A stretch of 50,217 bases of DNA. Origin: Brachionus koreanus (taxonomy: Eukaryota > Rotifera > Eurotatoria > Ploima > Brachionidae). The DNA is taken from the NCBI GenBank assembly GCA_016987375.1, contig PJRA01000297.1, positions 444,535 to 494,751 of the forward strand. Direction: 5' to 3'. Position numbers and translations under genes: made by a program. This document shows, in pieces, positions 22,462 to 34,600 of this stretch. The notes beneath the pieces were generated by a model that did no database searches, had not been told where the DNA came from, and worked only from the letters and a program-made list of their open reading frames with translations. Position 1 is the first letter of the stretch, and every line of letters starts with the position of its first letter.

Positions 22462-22621
22462 TTAATATATCAAAAAAAACTTATATTAAACATAAATTAA
22501 ATAAACTATTTTTTATAGTTTCAAATTCTTCATAATGACATCGAAGCTTATTTTTCTGTCCCTACCAGGATTATGTTTATTGACTAGTTTCAGTAAAATA
22601 TTTGAATAGGAAAATTTTGCT

Positions 22622-23300
22622 CTAATCCTCGTTCTCTTCTTCACCCTCTTCCTCAACATCACCATTATCTTCATCATCATTTTCAATTTTTTTCATATTT
22701 TCGAATCTCTGATTAGACTAAAGATCTGTTAAGTATCATTTTCCAAAATATCTAATTCATTTCGAATCAAAATAAAAAATACCTTTTTTCAAAGATATTA
22801 AATTATTAAATTTTTAAGTTTTTACTCCAAAATTAAATTTGGAATTTTGGAATACTATTTTATTTAATATGGTTTTTTTAAATTAATTTGGTGATTCTTA
22901 TTTTTTGTGCATAAAATTAAATTTTGCAATTATTCTAATAAATTTGGGATAAAAATTTAAAAATTTGGGGTATTTTATTTAATAATTGAGGTTTCCCAAA
23001 AAATTCGTTTTTATTAGACTTAAAAGAGATCAAAATAAATACGCATTTAAATTTTTTTACTAAAAATAAACAGAAATTTTAAAACATCACCAAAATAACT
23101 TTATAAAATACATTTTAAAAATAATGTAAATCATTGAAGTTGGTTATTATCAAACAAAAAATAAATTTTTATTTCTTAAAAGTTTTTCTAAATTTTATTT
23201 AAATATTTACTTTTTGTAATGCATTGACTGTTTCTTTTTCGGTTAGCCTAAATTTGCCCTTTTGATTGAAAGAAAACGATGCTAAAAACTGTTCAAACAT
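22622..23300 (-). CDS. Candidate small two-exon gene with an acidic tail
   Basis: Exon 1 (23300-23211, 30 codons) begins MFEQFLASFSFNQKGKF and ends A-L-Q-K at a GTAAAT donor in phase 0. A second in-phase exon (22717-22622) follows a TCTTTAG acceptor and encodes S-N-Q-R-F-E-N then a run of Glu and Asp ending in N-E-D and a stop. The product would be 61 residues. The 493-bp intron is AT-rich. No family is recognised and the link between the exons is inferred from phase only. Confidence 0.3.
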
Positions 23301-23689
23301 TAGATTAAATTTTCAATGCAGATGAAATTTCGTCTATATTTGTCTTTTAGCTTGTCAATAGAATCTGTTCTTTTAAAAAATAAATGAAACATAAAATTAT
23401 AAAGTGTCTTTATTGGAAAAATATTCTAATAAAATTTTTGAAAAAATATTTAAAAAAGAATTAAATTAAAAATCAATAAATGAGGTATTGGCATTTTGTA
23501 ATCAAATGCAACTATTTATTTTTATTAATTCTTACTTAACACTAGAAGGACTAGATTTTAAATACTAGAAAAAAGACCTTTTTCAGACTATATTAAATTG
23601 ATAAGAAGCAGTATTGTTTTTATTTTCTGAAAAATTGCACAAAAAATCTAAAAATATGAAAATATAAAAATCTAAGCTTATTTTCATTT

Positions 23690-23985
23690 TACCAAACAAG
23701 TGGCATATGAGTTTCAATGATGAAAAATGCAAAATTTTGTTCGTTAAGAACTAAAACATTCCGGAAATACTTTAAAAGATGGAGACTTGTCTAACAGATG
23801 CTGAGCGCGACCTAAGAATATATCTTAGGAGTCATCTTAAACGGAACCATGGCAGCTAAGAACCCATTTGAGAAAAGATATAGAAATATTAGAAGAAATG
23901 AAACGACGTGCAACTAAATGTGTCCCTAAGTTTAGACACTTAAATTATGAACAGAGATTATTAGTTCTCGAAAAAAAATGATCAG
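23690..23985 (+). mobile_element. LINE reverse transcriptase C-terminal relic
   Basis: Broken frames carry W-H-M-S-F-N-D-E-K-C-K, E-R-D-L-x-I, N-P-F-E-K-R and finally RRATKCVPKFRHLNYEQRL. This is the standard order after the catalytic motif in Jockey/CR1-like reverse transcriptases (W-x-M-x-F-N-x-x-K-C, then L-E-x-V-Q-R-R-A-T-K). Several frame breaks show it is inactive. Confidence 0.7.
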
Positions 23986-24695
23986 AAAATAATATATTTA
24001 TAATATTTTTTTATTTTTTTTATTTTATCAATTAATTTAATAAATATTAATTTGATAGTTTTTCTTGAAAAATTAAAAAATTCATTTGATTATATTTTAA
24101 TGAAACTTTAGTGACCTTATAATAAAATTGAGTCCAATGATTTCCTAAAGAATAATTAAATTTGAGTTGACTAGGTACTTTCGTATTTAAGTAGCATGAA
24201 GATTTATCAAACACTTAAGTTGGTCTGGGACACAGGCAGAGTGAGCAGAGACATCAATATATTTAACTACTCCGACTGTCAACACCAGTCAAAGTATTGA
24301 ATTACCGGAACCTTAGAAGAATCTATTTTTTTCCTGAGTTAACAGTTTTTTTTTAATACAATCTCGACTAGGTAATTCTTTAAATGAATTAAAAATTCAC
24401 CTTTTTAATTGATTAACAGCTTTTAAGAAAAAGTTAATCGCATCAGTATACATTTGTAATTAAAACCAGATCAAAAACTAATTTTTAGTGATCAAAATCG
24501 CTATGGCCCATTTAAAAAATTATTCATACTAAGATTGATTTTTTTATTCAAATTAAAAAAAAATATTTTAACTCAAGAATATAATTGCAACCATGGCTAC
24601 ACTTACTTATTGCTTATAAGCTTCAAAAATTGAGTTTATAAACGTGAAAAAAAATCATAAAAATCTAATTATTATCTAAATAATATCTAACAAAA
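23986..24695. other. AT-rich stretch before the first CEP89 gene
   Basis: No exon recognised. The part at 24190-24330 is less AT-rich, including GGTCTGGGACACAGGCAG, and may be further LINE-derived sequence, but no frame can be assigned. Confidence 0.3.
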
Positions 24696-27600
24696 ATGAG
24701 CTGTTGTATGGGCTTTTTCAAAAAAAGACGCGGCAAAAGCCTGGTAAATATGCTTATAATATAGCTGTTTTTTTTTTATTAATATAAGTTTAAAGCCTCC
24801 AGGCGGAACCCAGTCAACAACAAATGTGAAAAATCAGACAATTAGTAAATTAATAAATGCTAGTTTACCAAACATAGATATAAAACAAGATCAAAAAAGT
24901 AAGCACGAACCAGAATCGCATTTGACTTCCCGAATCAATGAAGATGACGCCACCTTAAATGATGAAAATGAAATATATCCAGCGCCGGACAGTTTTCGCG
25001 AGCCGCTCTCCGGTGATATTGACTCAGAGGCGAAAACTCGTACTTGGAATCAAGAAACAGATGCTCTCAGAAGCCTAAATCAAAATTTAAAAAAAGAGCT
25101 TAGAGAAAATGCACAAATAAGCGCTCGTAATGAGCCAGAGCCACTTTTGCCCAAGACTTCGAATAACGATGATTTGAGCTATGGTGAAATTAAATTAGAA
25201 GAGCTTCAAAAATTGGCAAATAATTTCAGTATAGATAAAGAAGAAAATGCCAATTTAAAGCTACAAAATAAAAATAGTCTATTTGAAATAGGAAGATTGA
25301 AATCAGAAATTCTCGAACGTGAAATTAAATGGAAAGAAGAAAACAATTTTTTAATATCCACTGTCCATTCAGCACTGTCTAAAGATTTAAGAAGTGACAA
25401 GGAAAAAGAAGCTTTGATCAATTTATTTGTATCCAAACAGACAGAACAAAATGAAGCCTTGATAAAAGAGCAAAATAGTGTGATAGAAAATTTAAAGCTA
25501 AGATGTGTTAATTATGAGAATGAAATGAAAAGTTTGATTGAATCTCAAAAGGAATCTGCTCTTTATAACCAAGTCAATCAGCTTCACTTGGAAATTAATC
25601 TATTAAGAAATTTAGTTTATAGATTAAATGTTGAATTGAGTGATTATCAAGCTAAAAATCCCAGTCCTGCTCTCAAATCTTCATTAAAAGTATTTTTTGT
25701 TTAAATATTTATTAATTGTTGAGAATATGAATTTGAAATTATTTTTTGATTTAATAGAAAATTGATCTATCTAGTTTGCCTTCTCGAGGACCGATACCTA
25801 TCTGGCTGGTAAATTTTTACGCAAATATTTTTTTTCATTTTTGATCAATTTATTTGTTCCAGGTAAATTCAAAATATTTGTCGCCATTAATTGCGGCCTA
25901 TGATGACAAAATGAAAGAAAAAGAATCCAAAATGAACCTTTTCCAGGTACGTGCTGCATATTTTTGATTTAACTTAAATGATAGGTTAGATTGGGTGAAA
26001 TCCATTTTTATTTTTTTATTTTGTTTTATGAAAATTTTGATTACATCTAGAAAAAGTTGAAAGATCTTGAAATAATCAATTAAAAAAAAATGAAAAAATA
26101 TTGCTAAAAAGTTAAGAAATGAGTCATATAAAGCATCTAATAATGTAATGAGATGATGAAATGGATTTTGGTAAATGGTGATTTAGAATACTTGGAACGA
26201 TTTCCCTCAGTATATCCACTGATTTTGGCTCATGTTTTTCAATCTCTTTATGGAGCCAATTTCATTAATTTTCAATAAAATTCAGATCTGGGCTGTTCAC
26301 AGGCCAATATAGAAAGGCATTGTTTTGCTCAAATATGAGAGCCTCATTTTTTCTCAATTTATCAATTGATGTAAACAAGTCATTTCCTAGGCCCATAAAC
26401 CATTCACCATATGATTCACAATTTTTCTATTTTCAACTTCAATGTTCATTTCGTCACTGGAAATATTTAAAATGTTCTTAATCATAATTTGAAAAATGAA
26501 ATTTGATGATTCTGACTCTTTCTAAGTTATAACTTGATAAGTAAATTCACAAACAATTTTTTTTATTTGATCTTAGTTAGTTCTAGAATGATCTTTAACG
26601 AGAATGAAAATGGATGGAAATATTTCAAAATGGAAATGAAACTTGTCATGTTATAATATTAAGTCATAAAATTTTGTATTTTTTAAAATTTTAGATATTT
26701 TTGATTCTAGCATATTTTGGCATTGTGAAATTTCATACAAAACTTCCAATACAGAAAGTAAAGTATCTTATAACTTTTGTTCTAATAGTCAAAAAGTTGC
26801 AGATGAAACAAAGTGAAACAAATGTTGTTAAACGTATGATTCAATTTTTTACTTTTTGTATTGGAAGTTTTGTATGAAATATCACTTAATTTTAGAATTA
26901 AAGTTATATTAAATCTTAAAATAATCTAAAAATTTTTTATGAAACCAAAATTTTTGAATTTTGGTATTGTTAGTGTTAAGTATTAGAAAAAAAGATTTGA
27001 AAGATTTTGATACTCAAAAACACTTAGAAAAATTGAAAAAATCATTTAGATGAACAATTTTTTTAGACAGATCAATACTTGTGATGAAAAGCGGATCTAT
27101 TTTCGAAATTATGAAAGCACATCTAAACAGACTCATCTAAACGAGAACAGCCAGTCGTGAAAAAAGTACACTTTGATAAAAAGATAATTTTGTGTTTTTG
27201 GTGAAATTTCCAAGGAGTAATACTCTTTGAGCTGATTGCAGTTGGTCATGCTTTAAATTTTTAAATTTATTCTGAACAATTATTACAAATTGATGCTTCA
27301 TTTCAAGAAAATTGTCATTTTTTATTAAACCGAAAATTAGGTTTGTTTCTTACGCCAGATCTCATACAGCTAGAAAAATAATGGGAAATCTAGAGAAGTT
27401 GAGAAAAGGATTGAATTTATTCATCATCCAGCACATAGCCCTGATCTTTCTTCTTCTGATTATCATCTTTTTCACTCAATGCCACTAGTTTTTGGCTGTA
27501 AGATTAATTTATAAAAAAAAATAAAAAGATGAAACTCTTAGAATTATTTCAAAGGCTAAAAAATTAGAATATTAGAATATTACACAGATTAGAAATTTCA

Positions 27601-29700
27601 ATATTCTATATAATATTCTATATTTACAATTTCTTGAAGCTAGAAATTGTATTTTACCGTAACCTATGCAATTTCAAATAGTAAAATGAGTTGTACTTGA
27701 AGAGTCAGATGGCCTTTATGTTGAAACTAATTAATTAATGTCTATTTTTCTGTTGTAATTAATTACTTTATGCGGAAAATAATTATTACTTTAGTGGGTA
27801 AAAATTTATCAATTTTAATGGTTTAATATTCTTTATTGACAAATCTTAAAAAAAGATCAAAAAAAAATTAAGTTTAAATAAATTCTCATTTAATTTGAAG
27901 CAAAAATTTGATGAATTATCCGAAAAATTAACCAAAACATTAGAAGAAAATAATCAACTTCATTCAAAATTGGACAAAATTGGTATTAACAATAGCTCTG
28001 GCGAATCTGACGACAACGAACTGTAATTTAATTAAAAACTGTTTCTTTCTTTTTTTTGAAAATTTTTTAATTTAGACGAAAACAAATTCGCCATCATGCC
28101 ATGTTGGTTTTGGAAGAAAATAAAACACTAAATGATCAAATTGAAGTTCAGCACGAACAACTACTTGAAGCTAGAAGAAAAGCCATTATCGAAAGTAATT
28201 TGCAAATTTATCAGAGTTGTTCAAAAGTCATAAAGTCAAAGTCAAGTGACTTTACTTTGAAAGGAGTTTAAAATATTTTTTTTCGGATTTTCCACAAGAA
28301 AAAATTTTAATATAGAGAAAAAAAATTCTATAAATTTATGGCAAAATGAAAATAAGTTCAAATTTTTACATTTTCATATTTTTAGATTTTTTGTGCAATA
28401 TTTAAGAAATTTTTTAATTTTATTTCTGTTTACCAAATAGTTTTACAGAGTTTTTTTAATTTTCATTGTGAAAAATTTATCGAATTATTTAATGAATTAA
28501 ATTTTAACTTAAAAAAAAATTTGATTAAAAATGACTTTAAAAAAAAAATAATTTCAGGTCAAGTCTAGTTAAAATGACTTTTTTTTTACTTTTGCACAAG
28601 TCTGATTTTATTAAATTTAAATTAATAAACTAATTTATTTCTTATATTTAAATAGTTGGAAACTTATCAAAGAGAATTATAGTCAATGAAGCCGAAAAAG
28701 ATGATCTTAGAAACCAAATTGATAATCTTAAATTCAACTATGACGATTTAAACAACAAATATACTGATTGTCTCGCTGAATCCCAACGACGTGTTCGTCT
28801 TCAAGATCATTTAACTCAAACGGGAGATCTTAAAAAAAAAATTGAAGAGTCAGATATTTATTTTAAATTGGAGAACGAGCAACATTTGAAAAATATTGAA
28901 AATCTAGAATATGAAAAAAAAGATCTAATTTTAAAAAATAAAAATTTATTAACTGAAAATCGTAGGTTAATAGCTGAGAATAAAGTTCTAGATAAAGCAC
29001 TTAAGTAAGTTGATTCTTTATTTAGAAATTTAGCCAAGGAAAATATTTTGATTTTAAATCAAGTGATGGAATCGGGCGAAAGATGCAGCGTAATTTAAAA
29101 GATTTAGAGAAGCGACTAGAATTGTCTGAAATGAAGGAAGTCTCGTTAAAAAATGAAGTATCTAAATTGAATTCTGAAATAGACAAAATTAAACAAGAAA
29201 GAGATACATTTGAGAGCATGTACAAATCAAGTCAGTTTGAAGTTCAAAAGTTTAAAAATAAACAATTGGAAGAAAACATAAAACTTGGAAAATTGGAAGA
29301 AAAATTTGAAGATTATAAGAGTAAAACAAATGATAAAATTTCCAATTTGAATGAGAAACTTAAAAATAAAGATTCTGAATTTTATCTAAATAGACTCGAA
29401 TACGAAAAAAGAATAAACGATCTTATTAGTTTTACTCATAAAAAACAAAATGAAATTGATGAATTGATACAAGAGAAAAGGTATTGTTTAGTTATTTATT
29501 TTTTTTATTTGATTAATAAACTATTTTCTTTTGTTTTAAGACAAATTGAATGTGAATTGGAAATGGTGTGGCAAACAACAAATTCAGAAAATCAAAGATT
29601 GAAGGAAACTCTGCTGGAAAATATTAGGACAAAACCTAGCGATGAGATTCCTTACGGTCACGGCTCTTCCTTTTATAAATTATTAATTGACGATTTATAA
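24696..29700 (+). CDS. CEP89: CEP89-like centriolar distal appendage protein, copy 1
   Basis: Nine exons: 24696-24743, 24796-25689, 25758-25808, 25863-25946, 27901-28022, 28076-28194, 28656-29004, 29034-29480, 29541-29700. They join in phase to 757 residues; human CEP89 has 783. The N-terminus is basic (MGFFKKRR) and followed by a long disordered part. The CEP89 signature RLNVELSDYQ is near residue 285, followed by SLPSRGPIPIWL (about 320-331) and KYLSPLIAAYDDKMKEKES. Long coiled coils fill the rest, with K-L-G-K-L-E-E-K-F and ECELEMVWQTT near the end. CEP89 acts at centriole distal appendages in cilium formation and is also reported at mitochondria. The 1.95-kb intron 4 and 461-bp intron 6 hold transposon relics. 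A second copy lies tail to tail at 31655-35823. Confidence 0.88.
26145..26560 (-). mobile_element. Tc1-like transposase relic in CEP89 intron 4
   Basis: On the minus strand a broken frame reads N-N-A-F-L-Y-W-P-V-N-SPDLNFIEN. This matches the Tc1 block W-P-x-x-S-P-D-L-N-P-I-E-N-x-W, whose E is catalytic. Upstream pieces (VNHMVNGLWA, KLRKNEALIFEQ) fit the region before it only loosely. Multiple frame breaks show it is dead. Confidence 0.6.
26729..26881. mobile_element. Short fold-back MITE related to 13421-13696
   Basis: The arms ATTTCATACAAAACTTCCAA and their complement bound about 152 bp. Inside, TTATAACTTTTGTTCTAATA and a following GTCAAAAA match the outer arm of the larger fold-back element at 13421-13696. 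It lies in CEP89 intron 4. Confidence 0.65.
27064..27500 (+). mobile_element. mariner transposase relic in CEP89 intron 4
   Basis: Broken frames read TCDEKRIYFRNYES, then C-V-F-x-E-I-x-x, a Q-L-L-Q-I-D-A-S-F-Q-E-N segment, HHPAHSPDLSSSDYHLFHSM and F-W-L. This is the order of the mariner catalytic region (C-D-E-K-W, then P-H-P-P-Y-S-P-D-L-A-P-S-D-Y-H-L-F). It is close to the copies at 16385-16795 and 44690-45020. Confidence 0.75.
28212..28604 (+). mobile_element. hAT-like non-autonomous element in CEP89 intron 6
   Basis: It begins CAGAGTTGTTCAAAAGT and ends ACTTTTGCACAAGTCTG, an imperfect terminal inverted repeat of the C-A-G-A-(G/C)-T-T-G type common in hAT elements. Inside each end are G-T-C-A-A-G-T direct/inverted motifs. 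It is about 393 bp and encodes nothing. No clean 8-bp target duplication was found (AAATTTAT against ATTTTATT). A second copy ends at base 44 of the window. Confidence 0.6.
29481..29540 (+). other. Stop-free 60-bp intron of CEP89 copy 1
   Basis: GT at 29481 and AG at 29540 bound 60 bases that stay open in frame and would encode 20 mostly hydrophobic residues. Splicing joins Q-E-K-R to QIECELEMVW, the conserved C-terminal CEP89 motif, so splicing is the likely normal form. Confidence 0.6.
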
Positions 29701-29869
29701 TTTTTTTTTGTTGTGTTTTAATATAATAATTTATACAATACATTAATTAATTGTTTTAATTTTAAATTATTATCTAGATTTTGTAAAGAAACACATTTTT
29801 GGAATCATATTTTTTTATTTTAATAAAAAAATAAAGGCCTCTATTTTTAATAAAATCTACTCTTATTGC
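29701..29869. other. 3' flank of CEP89 copy 1
   Basis: AT-rich, with AATAAA-like signals around 29830. No other feature. Confidence 0.35.
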
Positions 29870-30360
29870 CGCAAGTTTTATATGGAAAGTTTGAACTATC
29901 TATGTATACCTGAACAAGAAATGAAAATAGATTAGTCGAAAATAGGAAAAATTAAGAGACTCTTAACCTTGTAGAGTATTTTATAGATTTGAAATATGTC
30001 AGATCAGATCTTACTTGAATTAATTAACAAGCATGTTGTAAAATAACTGACTGTTAGAATATCATCATTGCCAAAATATCATTGCGAACTCAATCCAATT
30101 GAAGGATTGTGGTGCATTCAGAAGCAATTCATTGGAAAAAGGAATGACTAGACCTTTGAAAGATTGGAGATCCTATTTAATGAGTCGATGATATATTTTG
30201 AAGAGAAACAGAAATTAATTAAAATATTTGGGAGATCAGAAATAGGATGTAAAAATGGTGCTGATTGTGGTCAAATATTCACTTATCCTATTTTAGGTCA
30301 TTCAAAAGAAAAATTCAAGGAACATTTGAGAATTTTAAATAGTTTCAAATAGATTTAAAA
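29870..30360 (+). mobile_element. DDE transposase C-terminal relic (Tc1/mariner-superfamily type)
   Basis: A frame with LPKYHCELNPIEGLWCIQK carries the P-K-Y-H-C-E-L-N-P-I-E-x-x-W block found in DDE transposases of the IS630/Tc1 kind, where E is catalytic. After a stop the frame continues from about 30164 with FERLEILFNES and a C-terminal region to a stop at 30352. The N-terminal part is missing or unreadable. Confidence 0.6.
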
Positions 30361-31654
30361 AAAAACTGAAAAAATTTTTCTATTATTTCTTACAAAAGCG
30401 ACTAAAAATTAAGATTGCATTTCATTTTTTCTAAACAAGGTTAAAAAATAGAAAATTTTAAACTTTTATAAAAAATAAATCATTTTTGAACGATTTTTTT
30501 TAGGGAAAATAAAAGTAAAAATCAGTAAAAATATAAGAGGGTAAATTTTTACTCTTTTTTGGGTTAAAAATTATTAATTTTTTTAAGATTATTCTAAAAA
30601 TACCTAAGGTTTGTAGGAAATTTAATTTTTTTCCAGAATTTATGTCCATCTAAAGTTTAAAAGTATCGATTCAACTAGGCTTAAAGGTAGAGTACTTTTT
30701 GAGCAAACTCAAAATTTTTTTTGACTCCCCCTAAAATTTTGGCTTCCTTTCGATTGTGTGGACGTTTTGTATTTCTTGAACCATATTTAAAATAACAGTA
30801 AAATTAGTTATCTTTAGGGTAAATTTTTTGTCAGTATATAAATTTTTTTTAATAAAAATTAAATAGAATCAATAAGAATTAGATAAAAGCTTTTAATAGA
30901 AGTTATTTATTTTTTCAAACATAGATAATTAAAAAAAAACATAAGAAAGAAAATACAGTAAAAAAATTACCTTGAAAAAACAAATAAAGTAATTGACACT
31001 TAATTTCTTAACCTTTAAGATGGGTGATCACTTTCATTATTAGATTTTTTGGTCTTCCACGTTGACGTTTCTCAGAAATTTGAATATTGCTTTCGACTAG
31101 ATCTTGAACTGCTTAATTTGAAGCCAAAACAAGTTGATTTCGATGAGAGACATTAACGTTATCGTTATTCTCATCTTTAAATTTTATGAAAACTAAAATC
31201 TAATAAGATCTAAATTTACTAATTAAACCAGATGGCATCAACTTTCGAACTTTATAACTTACAGTAGATCTATTATAACTACAGAAGATCTAAGTTTACC
31301 CTTAATTAGGATCTTATCAGGATTCCTAACAGGAATAGCTCAAGCTTCACCAACGCTTGAACCTACTATGTACACTGGCTACAGTTAGAGTCGGTCGTTT
31401 TCAAACTCAAATTTAGATTAATAAAACATTTTAAAAAAATTAAAGTATCTTTGCTTGAAAATCACAAAAATACCTTAGATAAGACAAAACACTGGTATAT
31501 TTAATCAATTCGATATTCAAAACTTCAAAACGAATTAAAAAATTAGAGGAAAAAATTCTTTTTTATTTTGATTAATCAAAAATAAATGAAATAATCTATT
31601 CTAACTTTATTTTGAAAGCATAACAAATTGAAAAAAAAAAAAATTTTTATCATA
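30361..31654. other. Spacer between the two CEP89 genes
   Basis: Mostly A/T runs. On the minus strand around 31025-31130 a fragment reads QISEKRQRGRPKNLI, with an AT-hook-like R-G-R-P-K, probably a transposon relic. At 31300-31335 a short block AATTAGGATCTTATCAGGAT resembles the spacer and right arm of the inverted repeat at 8544-8756. Confidence 0.35.
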
Positions 31655-34600
31655 TTAAGATTTTAATTCCAATAAAACTTGCTTAAAAAATTTGTTTCCA
31701 TTCAAAACTTCATTTTCTTTTGGATCATCGTTTGATCGATTTTTTTTCTCAGCCAACTTTAAAATTTTGCAAATTTTTTTTTCATTTTCCGTCTTTAAAT
31801 TAACAATCTCTGAGTCTTTTCTCTTTAATCTAAAATAAAATAATTATTTTATAATTTTTTTTTCTTAAGTTTAATTTACTTGTCGAATAGATTTGCTAAT
31901 TTAAGAGATGCTTTGTCCTTGTATTCATTTAATGCTTCTTCTTTTTGAGCATTTATAGCTATTAGCTCTTCAACCCTTTTCTCTTTTTCCTTTACACTCA
32001 TTTCATTCGTTTCTACCAAGTTTTCTAGCATTTTTTTATCCAATTTAATCTTTTCAAAATCCTTTTCTAGATGTTCTAAACGTTTGATCAGCTTAGATTC
32101 GTTAATTTTTGAAATTTCTAAACTTTTATTCAAGTTTTTGAGTTTATTTTGTGCCCTATGACCGATTCCTTTGCTATAAAAAATAAAATCAAGCAAAAAT
32201 ATACCTTTTGTTTTAAAGAAAATACTTAAGTGCTTCGTCAAGAACCATATTTTCGGCTCTTAGCCGCTTTATTTCAGCTTCCGAATCGGTTAATTTGATG
32301 ATAAATTTTTTCTTTTCATCCTCAAATGCTTGAATTTTAAGAATTAGAAGTTCAACTTCATGTTTATGGTTGAGATTGATCTCTTCGATCTTTCGCTTCA
32401 AGTCGCCAACTTGAGTCAAGTGATCGTCCAATTTTACTCTACGCTGCATTTCAATGCTAGCATCGTTGAATTTTTTTATAATTTCCTCATTGTTGGTTTC
32501 AAGCATTTCTATTTTGTTCATCAGTTCCAAGCGTTCTACCTCACAGTTCAAAATTCGTTTTGACAATCTAGATATTTCTTCGATTTTAAATTTTTCTGAA
32601 TCATAAACTTTTTGCTCTTCTAGACTTAATTTTTCACTAAGAAATTTATTCTCTTCAAGTACTAATTCAGCCTGACTTTTTATTTGAACTCTTAAATTTT
32701 AAATTTGAAAAGAAAAAGTTTTTTTATTGATTTTTATCAATTTACAATTGATTTTTGATGTTTTCAGGTAAATTTTGAAGTTTAGAATGCAAATTTTGAT
32801 TTTCTTCTATTAAAAGATTGAACTTGTCTGTAATTTCATCTATTTTCAGCCTCATTAATTTCATTGCGTCGTCTTTTTCCTGTATTTTTTGATCATATAT
32901 CAAAAACAATGGTGTAATTTGACTCACAGACTTTCTCCATCTATTTTTATCCTCTGACAATTGAGACTCAATTTCGCTTTGCTAAAAATTAATATTTCTA
33001 ATAAATTAATAATTATTATAGACCTAATTTTAGAAGCCTAATATTATTTTGTTCATGAAATATCAAAAAATTCTTTATTCTGTAAAAACAATAAAAATTT
33101 AATAAGAATTTTTTTAACGCAAATTAAAATTCATTCTATTTGACATCACTTTAAAAATTTTCAAGTTAAATCCATAATATTAAATTAAAATAAATTAACG
33201 TTAAATTGCTTTAATTAAGTCCATTTTAAAATTTCAGCATCATGTTTTTTTAGTAATATTTTTCAAATTTTTAATTTCTTTTATATAGACAATTATTTCA
33301 TCGAGTTGTTGATTTTTTTTGGTTATTAATTTTATATTAAAAAAATTTTTGTTCATTTGAAAATCAAAATTTATTAGAAAATTTCCAAAACAATCTATTC
33401 CCAATCATTACTTTTAGGTAGTCTTTACACGCATAAATGGATAACTTGCAGTCCAGTCCGTTAAAACGAAAATCAATTTGTTGAGCCAAAAAAACAATCA
33501 AAATTTATAAATTTACACTTTAGTTCTTAATTCTTAGCGATCAATAGAAGTAAATAGAGAACGAACAGATGAGGACAACACAAATAAAATGAGTCATGGA
33601 TTATAATAATATTATTATTGTTATTAAAACAACCATAAACCTCCTTGGACAAGTTTTTGATAACATTTTATAACCAAAAAGTGTTAAAAAATGATGAAAT
33701 TTTTATTAAGGAAAGTTTTTTTTCTCTTTGACATTTTTTAATAAAAATTTGACCAAAAAAAGCCCAAACAGCATAATGATTTATTTATAAAAAATCACAA
33801 AATAGATAAAAAATTGAGGACTTTTGGAAGCAAATTCTAAAAAATTCCTAAAATTAGTCGCACTACATGCATATCATTTTAAAGAACATTCAATTCTGTT
33901 TATTTCAACAATTAATATTAAAGTTTAAAAATTACTATGATGCTAAAATCAAAAATATTCAGTCTTTTTAAGACTCTAAGGACCGATGACAATTTTTAAA
34001 CTTTCTTTATTCTCATATATCTAATAAAGAATAAATATCATATTCACCTAAAACTTAATAAATCTGTTGCTATAAATAAATATTTTAAATTATAAAATTT
34101 TATTTTTGGATGTCTGATGAACGGTCCCAAATACATAGAGCATAAAAAAGATGTCAAATTAACACCGGTACTTTGACTGTTAAATTTTACTTTTTATTCC
34201 TCAACATAATATTGTGACATAATTCAATTTAATCTAGTAAATAAGCTTTAACAATTGATTTAAAATTGGTAAATGATATAAAGAAGAAAAGAACAAATAA
34301 AAAAATTAAATATTTTAATTTGAATAAAATTTTATAATAAACTTTTTATTTTTTTTAATTTGTTTGATGCCTAATAGACAATTGATAAATTTGTAAAAAT
34401 TATTTTTTTAAACCTGTCAGTCATTAAATATCATGAGTTTGATAATGAATAATGTTTGTTTTTCATTTTGTTTTTTTTTTAAACTTGTTTTAAGGAGCTA
34501 TAACTTAAAGGATTTTCTTGTTACACAGTGTTAAATACTAGTGACTTGCTAAACGCATGAGATCAAAGAATTGTACTGTGAAACTATAGACACATAAATT

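Noticed and set aside
29034..29081. A 26-bp intron in CEP89 exon 8 to repair the frame
   Set aside because: Far too short to be spliced; choosing the second AG (29033) as acceptor keeps the frame open without it.
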